From NCBI GenBank assembly GCA_963662175.1, contig OY759223.1, forward strand, positions 12,564,249 to 12,628,248: 64,000 bases of DNA, given 5' to 3'. Each line of letters starts with the position of its first letter. Positions within the stretch are counted from its first letter, which is position 1. Position numbers and translations under genes: made by a program. The notes beneath the pieces are model-generated. The model saw only the letters and a list, made by a program, of their open reading frames with translations. It searched no databases and was not told where the DNA came from. Below are positions 1 to 10,759 of this stretch, piece by piece. The stretch comes from Aradus depressus (taxonomy: Eukaryota; Arthropoda; Insecta; Hemiptera; Aradidae).

Positions 1-293
1 GGGATTGGTACGACTGGGAATTATCCCGGACCAAGACTGCCTGATGGAACATGACGAGAATCTCGAAACTGAACAATCAACAGCTACATTCATCTCAGAT
101 TAGAAATTCTGCTTAAGTGACCATAATACAAACTTATTCTGTCCACGAAATATGACACATTTCTTTGTTGATAATTATTTATTAAGAATTTTGACTGGAA
201 TATGGAATTCGGCTCAATAAATTTCTTCTTCGTTCGTCGTATGTTTTTTAAAAAATATAGTCTATTTCACAGAATAAATAAAATATATGAGAG

Positions 294-638
294 GGCGCCG
301 GTAGCTCAGTGGTATGCGTGCTTGTTTTTTGAGCTCAAGATCGTAGGTTCGAAACCCGACGGAGGCCCTTAGTTTATTTTATCTGGGAGGTAAAATAAAC
401 TTAAGCACGCCGTCCTTCGGATGGGACACTAAGCGACGATCCCGAGCCTGTACGATGTCAGGTACTCGTTAAAGACCCCTACCCTAAGTGAATAAAAAAT
501 TTAGGGTAGGCAAAATTTATGAACTCCCACAGTGGAGTCGGGCTCATGTCCACCTGAGTGACGAAAGAGCGCTCTGGTAGAAGGCGATATGACCTCGTAG
601 TTAAAGCCCGGGCATGAGTCATAAAACCTAACCTAACC
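294..638 (+). mobile_element. tRNA-derived SINE, full-length copy 1
   Basis: The head has RNA polymerase III internal promoter motifs: A box TAGCTCAGTGG near 301-311 and B box GGTTCGAAACC near 347-357. A body follows with the conserved stretch around GCACGCCGTCCTTCGGATGGGAC, and the 3' tail is three CCTAA units near 626-640. Near-perfect direct repeats flank it (TAAAATATATGAGAG at 279-293 and 639-653), which is the target-site duplication of a LINE-mobilised element. The head does not fold into a convincing tRNA anticodon arm, so this is a SINE and not a working tRNA gene. Confidence 0.9.
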
Positions 639-653
639 TAAAATATATGAGAG

Positions 654-1150
654 TACTTTCGGTATTGACGACTTAACTTGGACTTATTTTTTTTATTAAG
701 TGTTTCACAATATCTCTGCAAAAAATACCAAGTACCTTGATAACTAACTATTTTAGTATCGGGTGGACTATTCCATACCGAGTACTCGATTCTGCCGGTA
801 AAATTTCCCCCAGTGACAAATTTTCTAACTGTAATTAAGGTAACCTGATAGGGAACTAGGAAATGAAGTTAGTATCGGGTGTCAGTTAATTTTTTTAACG
901 AGGTGCTAATATTTGGAGAGGTATTAGTAGAAGTAATTTGTTTGTTCATCAGGACCATGGCGGGGCTAACCTAATGATCCACTGATGAGAAAATTAGGGG
1001 CTTCAAACCTCGTTGTTAATGTGGTACACCAGCTTTACATAGACAAACGGAAGCTTAGCCAGTAAAAGCAGACGCTTATTCATAACAATGGGTACATTTT
1101 AAGTAATATCTCTCCCTCTAAACCATACTGCTAAGCATGATTTGACTGAA
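654..1150. other. intergenic stretch, nothing recognised
   Basis: AT-rich sequence between two SINE copies in opposite orientation. I see no ORF of note, RNA gene or tandem repeat. Confidence 0.5.
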
Positions 1151-1494
1151 TTAGGTTAGGTTTTATGACTCATGCCCGGGCTTTAACTACGAGGACATAT
1201 CGCCTACTACCAGAGCGCTCTTTCGTCACTCTGGTGGACATGAGCCCGACTCTACTGTGGGAGGCCTAAATTTTGCCTACCCTAAATTTTTTATTTACTT
1301 AGGGTAGGGGTCTTTAACGAGTACCTGACATCGTACAGGCTTGGGACCATCGCTTAACGTCCCATCCGAAGGACGGCGTGCTTAAGTTTATTTTACCTCC
1401 CAGATAAAATAAACTAAGGGCCTCGGTCGGGTTTCGAACCCACGTTCTTGAACTCAGAAGACTAGCACGCATTGACTGAGCTACCGGCGCCCTC
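1151..1494 (-). mobile_element. tRNA-derived SINE, full-length copy 2
   Basis: Same family as the copy at 294-638 but on the opposite strand. It starts with TTAGGTTAGG (the complement of the CCTAA tail) and ends with the tRNA-like head near 1430-1494. The A box region reads ATTGACTGAGCTA instead of ACCACTGAGCTA, so the polymerase III promoter has decayed. No clean target duplication is visible. Confidence 0.87.
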
Positions 1495-2739
1495 TATATT
1501 TTATTATTTCTTTTTTTAAACATTATTTTGAAATATTTCTTATGGAAATTTATTTTTCATTTTTTGAGGCGCTATAACTTTTGTCGTATTGATCCTATCT
1601 CAAATCTGAGGATTAGCAGGAATTGGAAGTGTAGTTAGAAACATTATTGGTACGAATCAATTTATAGATAGAACTAACCGTTTTCGGGTAAATCAAGGAA
1701 ATGTCTAAAAATATGTGTTTCAAAACTACAAATTTCCTAAAAACCGTATTCGGTCTGCCAGAAATTTTACTGAATTTTAAGCGGATGTTTTTCTTCTCAC
1801 TTTTTTTATTTGTATCTTGGTAAAATTTATTTAGGCCCGAAGTATCAATTATCAATAATATCAATTTTCGTTCGATTTCGGTCAAAATCTAATCAGATCT
1901 GAGTTAGCACATGTGATTTTCATATTCTGAATTTCAAGTTTATGGCTACAATCGTTTTTGCAGTAGAGCACTCGCAAATTTCCACAAAAGTTTCGCAAAA
2001 TCACACACGCACAGACTCCATCGCGAAAATGGTAAAAACGTATTCAGGGGACCTTGAAACATGAAAAACCGAAAAACTCTAAGATTTTCGCAAGATACTA
2101 GAAGTATAAAAAGTAAAAAAGAAGTAATTTCTTTGAGATAATATTTATTTAAGGTGAGTGGTTATTAGAGGGGTTGTTACACCATTTTTTTAAGGGTCTG
2201 TGGTGTAATAACCGAAAGACGACACCCTAAATAAATATCTTCTGCGGAAATAATAATAATTTTTCATTTATCTTATTCCATGAAAGATAGCATAACTCAA
2301 ATCAAGACCAACTAGAACAAATACAACCAAACGGAAACTCAAAACTTAATTGATAGTTTGTTAGTGTTCATACTAAGTACGAGGTAATTAAAATTGACAT
2401 ACTCAATAACTCGTATTCAAAGTACGATAATTAATTAATTATTTAATATCCATTACCAAGCTCAAAGAGAAAATTTAAATTTCTCTGACATTAAATTTCA
2501 CAAAGTTTTTACCAATCTTTTCATGGTTTTAATGAGATAATTCTAGTTCTTGTTTATCTTAATTTGTGTTAAGATGTATTTTATTAGTACGTTGCCTGTG
2601 ATTCACCGACGACTTTTTTTACTTATAGTATAAAAAAGTATTGTATTCGTGTCAAAATCCGAGATCGAATTTTCAACGAATTTCTACGATAAACACGTTT
2701 CGACCATCTTCCCGATGATGTTTGTGTGTATGTTATGAG
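1495..2739. repeat. AT-rich intergenic DNA with a 'family Y' repeat fragment
   Basis: No gene is supported; the longest ORFs are under 100 codons and low in complexity. The part near 1855-2100 resembles 37555-37720: both contain GATTTCGG-CAAAATCT, then an ATCGTTT-CAGT-GAG-GC block, then ACACACAGACT. This suggests an uncharacterised interspersed family. Near 2600 there is a TGATTCACCGACGACTTTTT block that ends copies of another repeat, family X (see 39535). Confidence 0.45.
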
Positions 2740-3066
2740 TTAGGTTTTATGAATCATGTCCGGGCTTTAACTACGAGGTCATATCGCCTACTACCAGAGC
2801 GCTCTTTCGTCACTCTGGTGGACATGAGCCCGACTCTACTATGCGAGGGAGTTCTAAATTTTTATTCACCTAGGGCAGGGGTCTTTAACGAGTACCTGAC
2901 ATCGTACAGGCTCGGGATCATCGCTTAACGTCCCATCCGAAGGACGGCGTGCTTAAGTTTATTTTACCTCCCAGATAAAATAAACTCATGGCCTCGGTCG
3001 GGTTTCGAAGCCACGTTCTTGAGCTCAGAAGGCAAGCACGCATACCACTGAGCTACCGGCGCCCTC
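2740..3066 (-). mobile_element. tRNA-derived SINE, full-length copy 3
   Basis: Minus-strand copy that starts at the remnant of the CCTAA tail (TTAGGTTTTATGA) and ends at the tRNA-like head (CACTGAGCTACCGGCGCCCTC). The A box is intact in complement. The tail is reduced to about one CCTAA unit. I did not find a convincing target duplication. Confidence 0.87.
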
Positions 3067-3691
3067 AATGTGTTGTTATGTAATTAGAACTTAGTTAACG
3101 CTTTACCATCAAAAATGATTGAAGCTATGATCTTGATATTTGAAATAAAGATGTCTTCAAGTGCTAACTGATTAGTTGTTGGTCAAAATTAGAGAAAAAA
3201 TGAGAACATTTTATTTATTATAATAATACGGTACATTAATAATAAATAAATTTTACAAGATCCCAGTCATACTATCTAATCAAAAAAAAAACACATAAAT
3301 GATGTGGAGAAAATAAAAATAGACATTTTAAATGAAATACGACTTCTCATTTCTCTTCCTTCTCTGGAAGGAGCCGTAGACAGGTTATGGTTTAACGGAA
3401 ATAAAAATTATTATTATTTTTACTAGGATAGAACCAAACACAGACCAAGAACACCGTAGAAGCTTCATGGCGGTCGAATTGAAACTAAAGCGAAATCCGA
3501 TTTCCGAGACCTAAATCCATGTTGATGCACACAAACACCATGAAACACAATCAGACCCACCTCCATCCATCTAAGGTACAAAATCCATTTTGAGGTCTTT
3601 CTCTTGGGCTCCCTTTATCATTTGTCTGGTTTGGAGCTCCCCCCCACACAAACATTTTATCTTGCCTCACCACAAAATGTATCATATATAT
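3067..3691. other. intergenic stretch, nothing recognised
   Basis: AT-rich DNA that ends in a CATATATAT flank, which serves as the integration site of the LTR element that follows. No coding or RNA feature was seen. Confidence 0.5.
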
Positions 3692-4713
3692 TGAAATGAT
3701 TCTTACTCTATGAATTTAATTTTATTTTTTAAATTGCCCCACGTTGGGCGCCAATGAAATGATTCTTACTCTATGAATTTAATTTTATTTTTTAAATTGC
3801 CCCACGTTGGGCGCCAATGAAACAACTTATCGTTCTTTGAATTTATTAATTTCCTACTTTAATTTATAAATCTAACAAAAAAAACAGGGGTGGCATTCTT
3901 TTCTTATTTAGAGTGTTTATGTGAAAATAAAGGAAAAATGATAACTACAATTTTAAATTATAATGCTTTATAATTTGTATATTTTAATTTCTTTTTGTAA
4001 ATGGTACAAAAAAAAAGGTTACTGGGTTAGTGAACTATTATAATTTTTTGACAATACATGAAATAAACCTCTTATGAGTTAATTTAGACAGAAAAAAAAA
4101 TGTACTCTTGGCAAATGACACCAAACTATATGGTTATAAATATGGATGACAAAAATTCTGGCAACTCACGGCATCCTATATCCTCTTTTGTATCCTTCCT
4201 TCCTGGTAACTTTCTTCTCAGTCTTTTCTTCCGTCCATATACAAAATTCAACCTTCTCGGGACTTTTCTTTATTCTTCTTCTACGACAATCCTTCATATA
4301 AATGTGCTATTTTCCATCTTCTACGCTACTTCTACACTCTTCAAAACACCCGACACCTCCTCCAAGTTCCTCCAAAAACAGACTACACCTCCTCCAAGAT
4401 GCTCCAAAACTCTACTACACCTCCTCCAAGCTGCTCTAAATCACACCACACCTCCTCCAAGCTCCTACCCAACTCTACTACCACGAGTCGGCTCCTTCTA
4501 CACTTCTCGCCATCTTTTCCCCCACCCAATGTCATCAGGTTAGCCTTTTCTTTTACAATTAATCATATTTTTTTTTCTTACTTGCTTTTAATATCTTTTG
4601 CCAAGATGTACCTACATTTTTATTTATTTGTACTTACTATTTTTTTCCTACTATTTTTATAAAGAATAACAATTTCTTTTATTCTTTGTGACCCCCCCAT
4701 TCTACACGTCACA
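3692..4713 (-). repeat. 3' LTR of the Gypsy-like element
   Basis: 1022 bp, almost identical to 7402-8423. In element orientation it begins TGTGACGTGTAG and ends ATTTCA. Its last 126 bp are two identical 63-bp units (3692-3754 and 3755-3817), each ending in a PBS-like motif. Within it, at about 4345-4480, there is a degenerate repeat of about 33 bp built on ACACCTCCTCCAAG. Apparent ORFs inside the LTR are present in both copies only because the LTR is duplicated. Confidence 0.9.
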
Positions 4714-4725
4714 TATCCCCTTCCT
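4714..4725 (-). promoter_or_regulatory. polypurine tract of the LTR element
   Basis: The minus strand reads AGGAAGGGGATA directly before the TG of the 3' LTR. This is the expected place for the plus-strand DNA primer. Confidence 0.8.
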
Positions 4726-4799
4726 ATATACAAAGAAATCTGTTATTCTTTACAGCCCTATGCATACAAATACTTTGAACCTTTTGACACATATTTTAT

Positions 4800-5100
4800 G
4801 TAAACATTTTTTTTTTTTTTTTTTTTTCATTAATACACTATTTTCTTTCTAACATTTTTAAATACTTATGCAATCAATCCTCTAACCAATATTATAATTA
4901 TAACATGTACAATTTCATAGAAACCATTTTTTTTTTTTTTTTTTTTTTTTTATAAAGGTAACTAACAAACAAATTTTTTTTTTTTTTTTTTTTTTTTTCA
5001 AAATATAAAATAATTTCAATAAATAATTTTGTTTTTTTTTTATCATAAAAAAACATTAAAATATCAAAATTTTTTTTCAGAGTGGAGAAGGCACTAAACA

Positions 5101-5151
<51 letters not shown>

Positions 5152-5330
5152 CTTTCTAACATTAACTAGCAAACAATTTTTTTTTTTTTTTTTCAAACTA
5201 TAAAATAATTTCAATAAATAATTTTTTGTTTTTTTTATCATAAAAAAACATTAAAATATCAAAAAAAATTTTTTCAGAGTGGAGAAGGCACTAAACATTT
5301 TTTTTTTTTTTTTTTTTTTTTAACAATATC
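4800..5330. repeat. homopolymer-rich internal repeat of the LTR element
   Basis: Long T runs (20-45 bases) separate two copies of a segment of about 100 bp containing TATAAAATAATTTCAATAAA and CAGAGTGGAGAAGGCACTAAAC (about 4998-5100 and 5192-5298). It lies between the 3' LTR and the gag-like frame, where pol would be expected. Run lengths in such DNA are error-prone in assemblies. Confidence 0.7.
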
Positions 5331-6104
5331 ACATATAACCATAAAATTTAAGAACATGTATAACCAAAAAAAAACAAATTCAATTTCATAAACTAAGACA
5401 GACTAAGCCGATCCACACACATATGGAGCAAGGTCTCTCATGATTTTGACATATAAGAGGTCATACTTGATCAAAAACAAAATTGCCATAGCAAAGACCG
5501 ACAAGTCACATAATGATAATTATTATGTTATTATTATTATTTTTACAACATGACACAAGACTTCAATAAATTCTCTCTACATCACAAATTCACAAAATAT
5601 CAAGAATCGAATTATATTACAATTTTTTTAGCTAGATATCGGTCATTAGGTCAGACCTACATGCATTGTTTATATGGGTCAAACTATCATAATCCTATTT
5701 GACGTGTGTACTACCTCTCTGTACCACAGGATCCCGTTAGTTGCAGTCCGTCTCTCCACCAGAATCTATCTTCCATCAACATGTTGGTTTAGTGATATCA
5801 GTTTTATAAGTGACCGTACTATCAATTCAGATTTTATTATATTTTGATTTTCATATTTCAATAGTTTCGACTTCTCAATTTAAGATTTTTTTTTTTTAAA
5901 TCCTTTTTTTTTCCAAGGTGAAAAACACACAACAAAGCTATTATTTGATACTTCGTAATAAAAACAATTTATTCATTAGCTGATTACTTTTAATTTATAA
6001 TTTAGTTTTATTTTTAATTATTATGATTTAAGAAAAATATATTTAAAAAACACAAAACCATCGCCATAAGTTCATTTAAAAGTCCAATTACGAGTTCCTT
6101 GTTA

Positions 6105-7220
6105 TCAAGAAAATATCCATCGGTTTATCTGACGGAAACTTTTTTTTTTTTTAAATTTCTTGTGATTTTTAATTTTCTTTAATTTAGTGTGATTTTTAAT
6201 TAACTTTATTAGTTCTGGGATTTTAAAGTAAGCACTTTGTTTCTGTTTATTTTCATATTTGTATAACTTTATCTTCCGATATCTAATTCTCCTCGACTTT
6301 GGCTGCAACATTACTTTAGCTTTTCTTTTATTAGTTTTCTTTAATTTTTTCTTATCACAACTTTCTTGGCAAATATGGCCCAAATTTCCTTTACAAATAT
6401 TCTTATAATTTATTTCTGTTAATTTTACTTTCAAGATAACAATATTTTTGTTTTTTATTTTATCTTTGGATATTTTTGACAATTTATAACTTTTTCTAAT
6501 AAAACCTAGCCGACATAATGTATTAAACGGAATATAATCTTTATTTATTTCTTTGTTCAATTTTATTTTTCTATTTTCCTTTCTATTTGATTTGCTTTTA
6601 CTTATTTCTAATTCATTTTTCTGAGCATTACCTATTTCATTTAATTTCTTTTTCTCATCTGTTATTAATTTATTTTCACATTTATTTTCAACTTCAATAA
6701 GATCTGTTTTTGTCTCCACTATTATTTCATTCGTGTTATTATTTTGTTGTTCCCCCCTTAGTTGCTCTATATTTTTACTTATTTGTATTTCAAAAAACTC
6801 AAACCTTTGCTCAACCGACTCGATTATTTATTTTTTATTTTTTTCATTTATTGTTTCTAACTTACAACTTAACTGTTCAAATTGATGGCCCATCTTTTCG
6901 AATGTTTTTTGCATGATACGATCCATCATTTGCTCAAATTGACTCGGATTATCGTCTTTATTTTTGTTTTCATCCTCATCCCCCGAATTCGACCTTCCTA
7001 TAAGCGGACTCGTGACTATCATAGAATTTTCTCCCGTTCCTTCTACAAATCCAGATTCCCGAACATCGCTATCTACGTTCCGGAGTCCTAATCCGCCGAG
7101 GCCACTCCCGATTCCGTCCATTCCTGCAGCTAACTCTCCCGCCTCCCCATCGTAAACAAACTCCGGACCTTGCTCTCCCGCCATGCTATGGGTCGACTCA
7201 CCTGTGTCCTCGTCCGCCAT
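6105..7220 (-). pseudogene. gag-like ORF of the LTR element, interrupted by one stop
   Basis: On the minus strand a frame opens with ATG at 7220 and runs about 130 codons to a TAA at 6828-6830. It then stays open in the same frame to the stop at 6105, giving 372 codons including both stops. The first part is acidic and glycine-rich, with a likely coiled coil near residues 95-130 (FEQMMDRIMQKTFEKMG). The second part is very lysine-rich and basic. Position after the PBS, the coiled coil and the basic tail suit a gag-like nucleic-acid-binding structural protein of a retrotransposon. No CX2CX4HX4C zinc knuckle is present; a cysteine/histidine cluster (CKGNLGHICQESC) near the middle of the second part does not fit that spacing. 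With one in-frame stop and no pol, the product is probably not made whole. Confidence 0.6.
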
Positions 7221-7328
7221 CTTGCTTCACAATGCTACTTATTCAACAAAAAAAATTACAAGATATTACAGATCAATTAGATTTCCCTTTATTCGCACAC
7301 TCTAATTGGCCACTTAGTTGGGCGCCAA

Positions 7329-7527
7329 TGAAACGATTATTGATCTAATGAATTTATTATCTGTTCAATTTTTTTAGCAAATGCCCCACGTTGGGCGCCA
7401 ATGAAATGATTCTTACTCTATGAATTTAATTTTATTTTTTAAATTGCCCCACGTTGGGCGCCAATGAAATGATTCTTACTCTATGAATTTAATTTTATTT
7501 TTTAAATTGCCCCACGTTGGGCGCCAA
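7329..7527 (-). repeat. tandem modules of LTR end plus PBS
   Basis: Three consecutive modules each start TGAAA and end in a TTGGGCGCCAA-type motif. There are two identical 63-bp units inside the LTR (7402-7464, 7465-7527) and one diverged 73-bp unit (7329-7401) inside the internal region. A further PBS-like core, GTTGGGCGCCAA, lies just beyond, at about 7317-7328. The two 63-bp units recur in the other LTR at 3692-3817. Confidence 0.85.
7383..7400 (-). promoter_or_regulatory. primer-binding site of the LTR element
   Basis: The minus strand reads TGGCGCCCAACGTGGGGC, one base after the CA that ends the 5' LTR. This is the usual position and sequence of a tRNA primer-binding site in Gypsy-type elements. 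The priming tRNA was not determined. Confidence 0.88.
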
Positions 7528-8423
7528 TGAAACAACTTATCGTTCTTTGAATTTATTAATTTCCTACTTTAATTTATAAATCTAACAAAAAAAACAGGGG
7601 TGGCATTCTTTTCTTATTTAGAGTGTTTATGTGAAAATAAAGGAAAAATGATAACTACAATTTTAAATTATAATGTTTTATAATTTGTATATTTTAATTT
7701 CTTTTTGTAAATGGTACAAAAAAAAAGGTTACTGGGTTAGTGAACTATTATAATTTTTTGACAATACATGAAATAAACCTCTTATGAGTTAATTTAGACA
7801 GAAAAAAAAATGTACTCTTGGCAAATGACACCAAACTATATGGTTATAAATATGGATGACAAAAATTCTGGCAACTCACGGCATCCTATATCCTCTTTTG
7901 TATCCTTCCTTCCTGGTAACTTTCTTCTCAGTCTTTTCTTCCGTCCATATACAAAATTCAACCTTCTCGGGACTTTTCTTTATTCTTCTTCTACGACAAT
8001 CCTTCATATAAATGTGCTATTTTCCATCTTCTACGCTACTTCTACACTCTTCAAAACACCCGACACCTCCTCCAAGTTCCTCCAAAAACAGACTACACCT
8101 CCTCCAAGATGCTCCAAAACTCTACTACACCTCCTCCAAGCTGCTCTAAATCACACCACACCTCCTCCAAGCTCCTACCCAACTCTACTACCACGAGTCG
8201 GCTCCTTCTACACTTCTCGCCATCTTTTCCCCCACCCAATGTCATCAGGTTAGCCTTTTCTTTTACAATTAATCATATTTTTTTTTCTTACTTGCTTTTA
8301 ATATCTTTTGCCAAGATGTACCTACATTTTTATTTATTTGTACTTACTATTTTTTTCCTACTATTTTTATAAAGAATAACAATTTCTTTTATTCTTTGTG
8401 ACCCCCCCATTCTACACGTCACA
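7402..8423 (-). repeat. 5' LTR of the Gypsy-like element
   Basis: Partner of 3692-4713 with the same length and TG...CA ends. As the upstream LTR on the minus strand it should carry the promoter, but I could not place a TATA box or start site with confidence. Two 63-bp units with PBS-like ends (7402-7464, 7465-7527) close the LTR next to the true PBS. Confidence 0.9.
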
Positions 8424-8879
8424 ATATATATTTTTTTTGTAGTCATAAAATCAGATCACATATCGTTGTGGCACTAGCCTTTTCGATCTTCTTTCATGGA
8501 CCTATCCTTTATAACGCAGAAAACATCTTGGACAGACAATATGGCTTCCATCTTTGCAAATTCTACTCCCGTAGTCCATAATAATAATAATAATAGTTAT
8601 TATTCCAGGGCTTTAACTACAATAATATTATATAATAGTAATAATTGTTAATGTTTAAGGGGCTCACCCCTATACAATGGAGTCAATGACCATTACATTT
8701 ACAATATTAACGTAATAATGACACTTATAAAAGAATACACATATAAAACAAGATTGATATATATTAAGGAACCTTTAACAAACTAAATAAATAACATAAA
8801 TAAATAAATAAAAAATATATAAATAAAATAAGTAATTACAAATTAATAATAATAATGTAACAAAGACAGTAAATATGGA
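8424..8879. other. AT-rich DNA with an ATA microsatellite
   Basis: Short ATA/TAA runs lie near 8578-8650 and 8780-8865. No gene, RNA or element border was recognised. Confidence 0.5.
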
Positions 8880-9135
8880 GTGGGGATGTAGGTATTGAAT
8901 ATCAATATAATATGGAAGTTAAAATATATTATTCGTTAACAATGAATGATTTAAGTTTCAGAGCGCTGATTAAATAATAGAAAATGTTTGAGATATCATT
9001 CTTATTATGGGCCAGGAGTAATGTATGAAAGTTGGATGGGTCTGTACTGATACTCTGAGGCAGGAAGTGGCTTCTAATGGGGGAGTAGATCGGACAGGAT
9101 ATTAACAGGTGGTATACGTCTTCCAATTCGGATTA
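8880..9135 (-). pseudogene. 3' end of a non-LTR retrotransposon (LINE), zinc-knuckle region
   Basis: The minus frame over 8929-9126 encodes EDVYHLLISCPIYSPIRSHF followed by about 45 residues and a stop. The H-L-L-x-C-P pattern is typical of the C-terminal end of LINE ORF2 proteins, downstream of reverse transcriptase or RNase H, in jockey, R1 and I-like clades. The related segment at 36360-36700 shares most of this sequence, so the family has several copies. It is truncated on the 5' side and has no catalytic domain here. Confidence 0.6.
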
Positions 9136-9170
9136 AGGGTGTATACATTATTTTTGTAACTGATTTTAAA

Positions 9171-9355
9171 CGGGCTTTAACTACGAGGTGATATCGCCTA
9201 CTATCAGAGAGCTCTTTCGTCGCTCTGGTCTTGAGCCAGATTGGGACTCCTAAATTTTTCCTATACAGGTTTAGTTTTACCTAGGATAGGCGTCTCGGAT
9301 ACCTGACATTGTACAGACTTGAGTTCATCACGTAATGTCCCATCCGACGACGCAT
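9171..9355 (-). mobile_element. tRNA-derived SINE, body fragment (copy 4)
   Basis: It has the body blocks of the family (CGGGCTTTAACTACGAGGTGATATCGCCTACTA at the left, GTCCCATCCGACGACGC at the right) but lacks the tRNA-like head and the CCTAA tail. More diverged than copies 1-3. Confidence 0.75.
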
Positions 9356-9615
9356 TTCCTGATGAGGAGTTTACAACGAAATTTCATTTTTGCCGACCTC
9401 CAGATTCCAAATATGAAAAAAAAAAATGTTTGTCTGTGAAGACAATAAATAACTCCCGATAGAATGAATGTATCAACATGAAATTTTATATATATAACCA
9501 GAACCCTATAAGGATAACACCTATCTATTTGCATCCAAATCGGAAAAAGGGAAGGGGGGATTCAGAGGGGGCTCAACTCAAAAACGTCTATAACTACCGT
9601 TATAATGAATGTATC
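9356..9615. repeat. family X repeat, left part of the hAT target
   Basis: It shares with 39535-39760, 42030-42290 and 43375-43700 the blocks TTTCAACRGAATTTCAT, GAATGAATGTATCAACA and ACTCAAAAAC-TAATAACTGCC. It breaks at 9615 in AATGTATC and resumes at 32607 with the same eight bases, so this repeat is the pre-insertion site of the hAT block. No coding capacity seen; the family is not one I can name. Confidence 0.65.
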
Positions 9616-9639
9616 CAGTGTTGCCAGATTCTTGACTAC

Positions 9640-9765
9640 AACATATCGTATCGAGATATCGAAAATTATCTTACGATTATCGTACGGTGAAAAATGAAAT
9701 TATCGTACGTTTTATCGTAGGTACATTTTTTTTTTTTATCGTACAAAAAAATCGTACTAAATGAT
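9640..9765. repeat. subterminal TATCGTAC repeats, left end of the hAT shell
   Basis: At least five copies of ATCGTAC or its close variants in both orientations follow the left inverted terminus. The counterpart at 32470-32600 has the same motif. Such subterminal motifs are transposase-binding sites in known hAT elements; that role is inferred here. Confidence 0.7.
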
Positions 9766-9903
9766 TATACAAGTTTCTTATTAAAATTAAAAATTAAAAA
9801 AATCATGTTTAATCGTGGACTATATGAACTTTGTTTATTTCAATAATAATTCTTACAAATCGAACAAATCTAGTTGCAATATTATTGTATTTCGTGCTAA
9901 CTT

Positions 9904-9990
9904 TTAATTAAAATCTCTCATTATTAAATTATTAATCTCTCTTAATCTCACTTTTAGTTCCGTATTACAAAAAACGTTTTCACATAGAAT
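9904..9990 (-). pseudogene. remnant resembling the hAT transposase C-terminus
   Basis: A short minus-strand frame reads ILCENVFCNTELKVRLREIN and then NLIMRDFN, ending in a stop. The C-E-x-V-F-x(2-3)-N...K-x-x-L-R...L-x pattern resembles the hATC dimerisation motif near the end of hAT transposases. Only 28 residues are considered, with no DDE region, so this is a suggestion supported mainly by its place inside hAT-type termini. Confidence 0.4.
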
Positions 9991-10159
9991 ATTGAATAAA
10001 TATATAAATATTTAAAAACTGATCTTATAAAAATAATACTTTAAATAGAATAATTTTATACGACCACAGTTCTTATCTATATTAATAAAGCTGAAACGGG
10101 GTTTGTTTGTTTGTTTGTATGTTTGTTCCAGCATCACGCCCAAACCGCTGGACGGATTT

Positions 10160-10720
10160 TTATGAAACTTCCCATGTAGCATTCTTTTGAGCCCGATTGA
10201 ATAATAGGCTATGTGGCGTTCCAAAATTTTGATCGGGAGGGGGGGTTGTGGGGGGGCCTAAGTATAAATATAGAGCTAACTCATTAACTAATGGGCGAAT
10301 CGTCATGAAATTTCACATGTAGTATTTTTAAAAGCCAAATAGGAAAAAAAAGTGTGTGGCGTCCCAAAATTTTGATCGGGAGGGGGGGTTGTGGGGGGGC
10401 CTAAGTATAAAAATAGTGCTAACTCATTAAGTAATGGGCGAATTGTCATGAAATTTTACAGGTAGTCTTTTTAAAAGCCAAACAAGAAAAAAAGGTGTGT
10501 GGCGTCCCAAAGTTTTGAACGGGAGAGGGGGTTGTGGGGGGGCCTAAGTAAAAATATAAAGCTAACTCATTAACTAATGGGCGAATCGTCATGAAATTTC
10601 ACATGTAGTATTTTTAAAAGCCAAATAGGAAAAAAAGGTGTGTGGCGTCCCAAAGTTTTGAACGGGAGGGGGGGTTGTGGGGGGGCCTAATTATAAATAT
10701 AGAGCTAATTCTTTAACGAA
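10160..10720 (+). repeat. 143-bp G-rich tandem repeat (Helitron A)
   Basis: About four units with a period of 143 bp (CGTCATGAAA-type landmark at 10301, 10444, 10587). Each has a CATGTAGTATTTTTAAAAGCC part and a G-rich part of the form GGGAGGGGGGG-TTGT-GGGGGGG. The same unit recurs at 27600-28857 in Helitron B. Confidence 0.85.
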
Positions 10721-10759
10721 TTATTATTAATTAATTCTTTATCGCACTGTTGCAATACA

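Larger units (their letters stand above)
3692..8423 (-). mobile_element. non-autonomous Gypsy-like LTR retrotransposon, complete, minus strand
   Basis: Two direct repeats of exactly 1022 bp (3692-4713 and 7402-8423) start TG and end CA and differ at very few positions (for example C at about 3967 against T at about 7677), so the insertion is young. On the minus strand the order is LTR, one spacer base, an 18-base PBS, a gag-like ORF, polypurine tract and LTR. Both flanks are ATATATAT (3684-3691 and 8424-8431), which is consistent with a 4-6 bp target duplication whose exact length cannot be read. The internal region is only 2688 bp. No protease, reverse transcriptase, RNase H or integrase frame is present, so mobility would need proteins from a relative. 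The PBS type (TGGCGCCCAACGTGGGGC) is common in Ty3/Gypsy elements. Confidence 0.9.

Noticed and set aside
300..370. Genuine tRNA gene
   Set aside because: A and B boxes are present, but the acceptor and anticodon stems do not pair properly, the same head recurs at several sites fused to one body, and target duplications flank it. It is a SINE head.
4100..4543. 147-codon ORF, also found identically at 7810-8253
   Set aside because: Both copies lie inside the LTRs on the strand opposite to the element. The duplication comes from the LTR, and the sequence is low in complexity.
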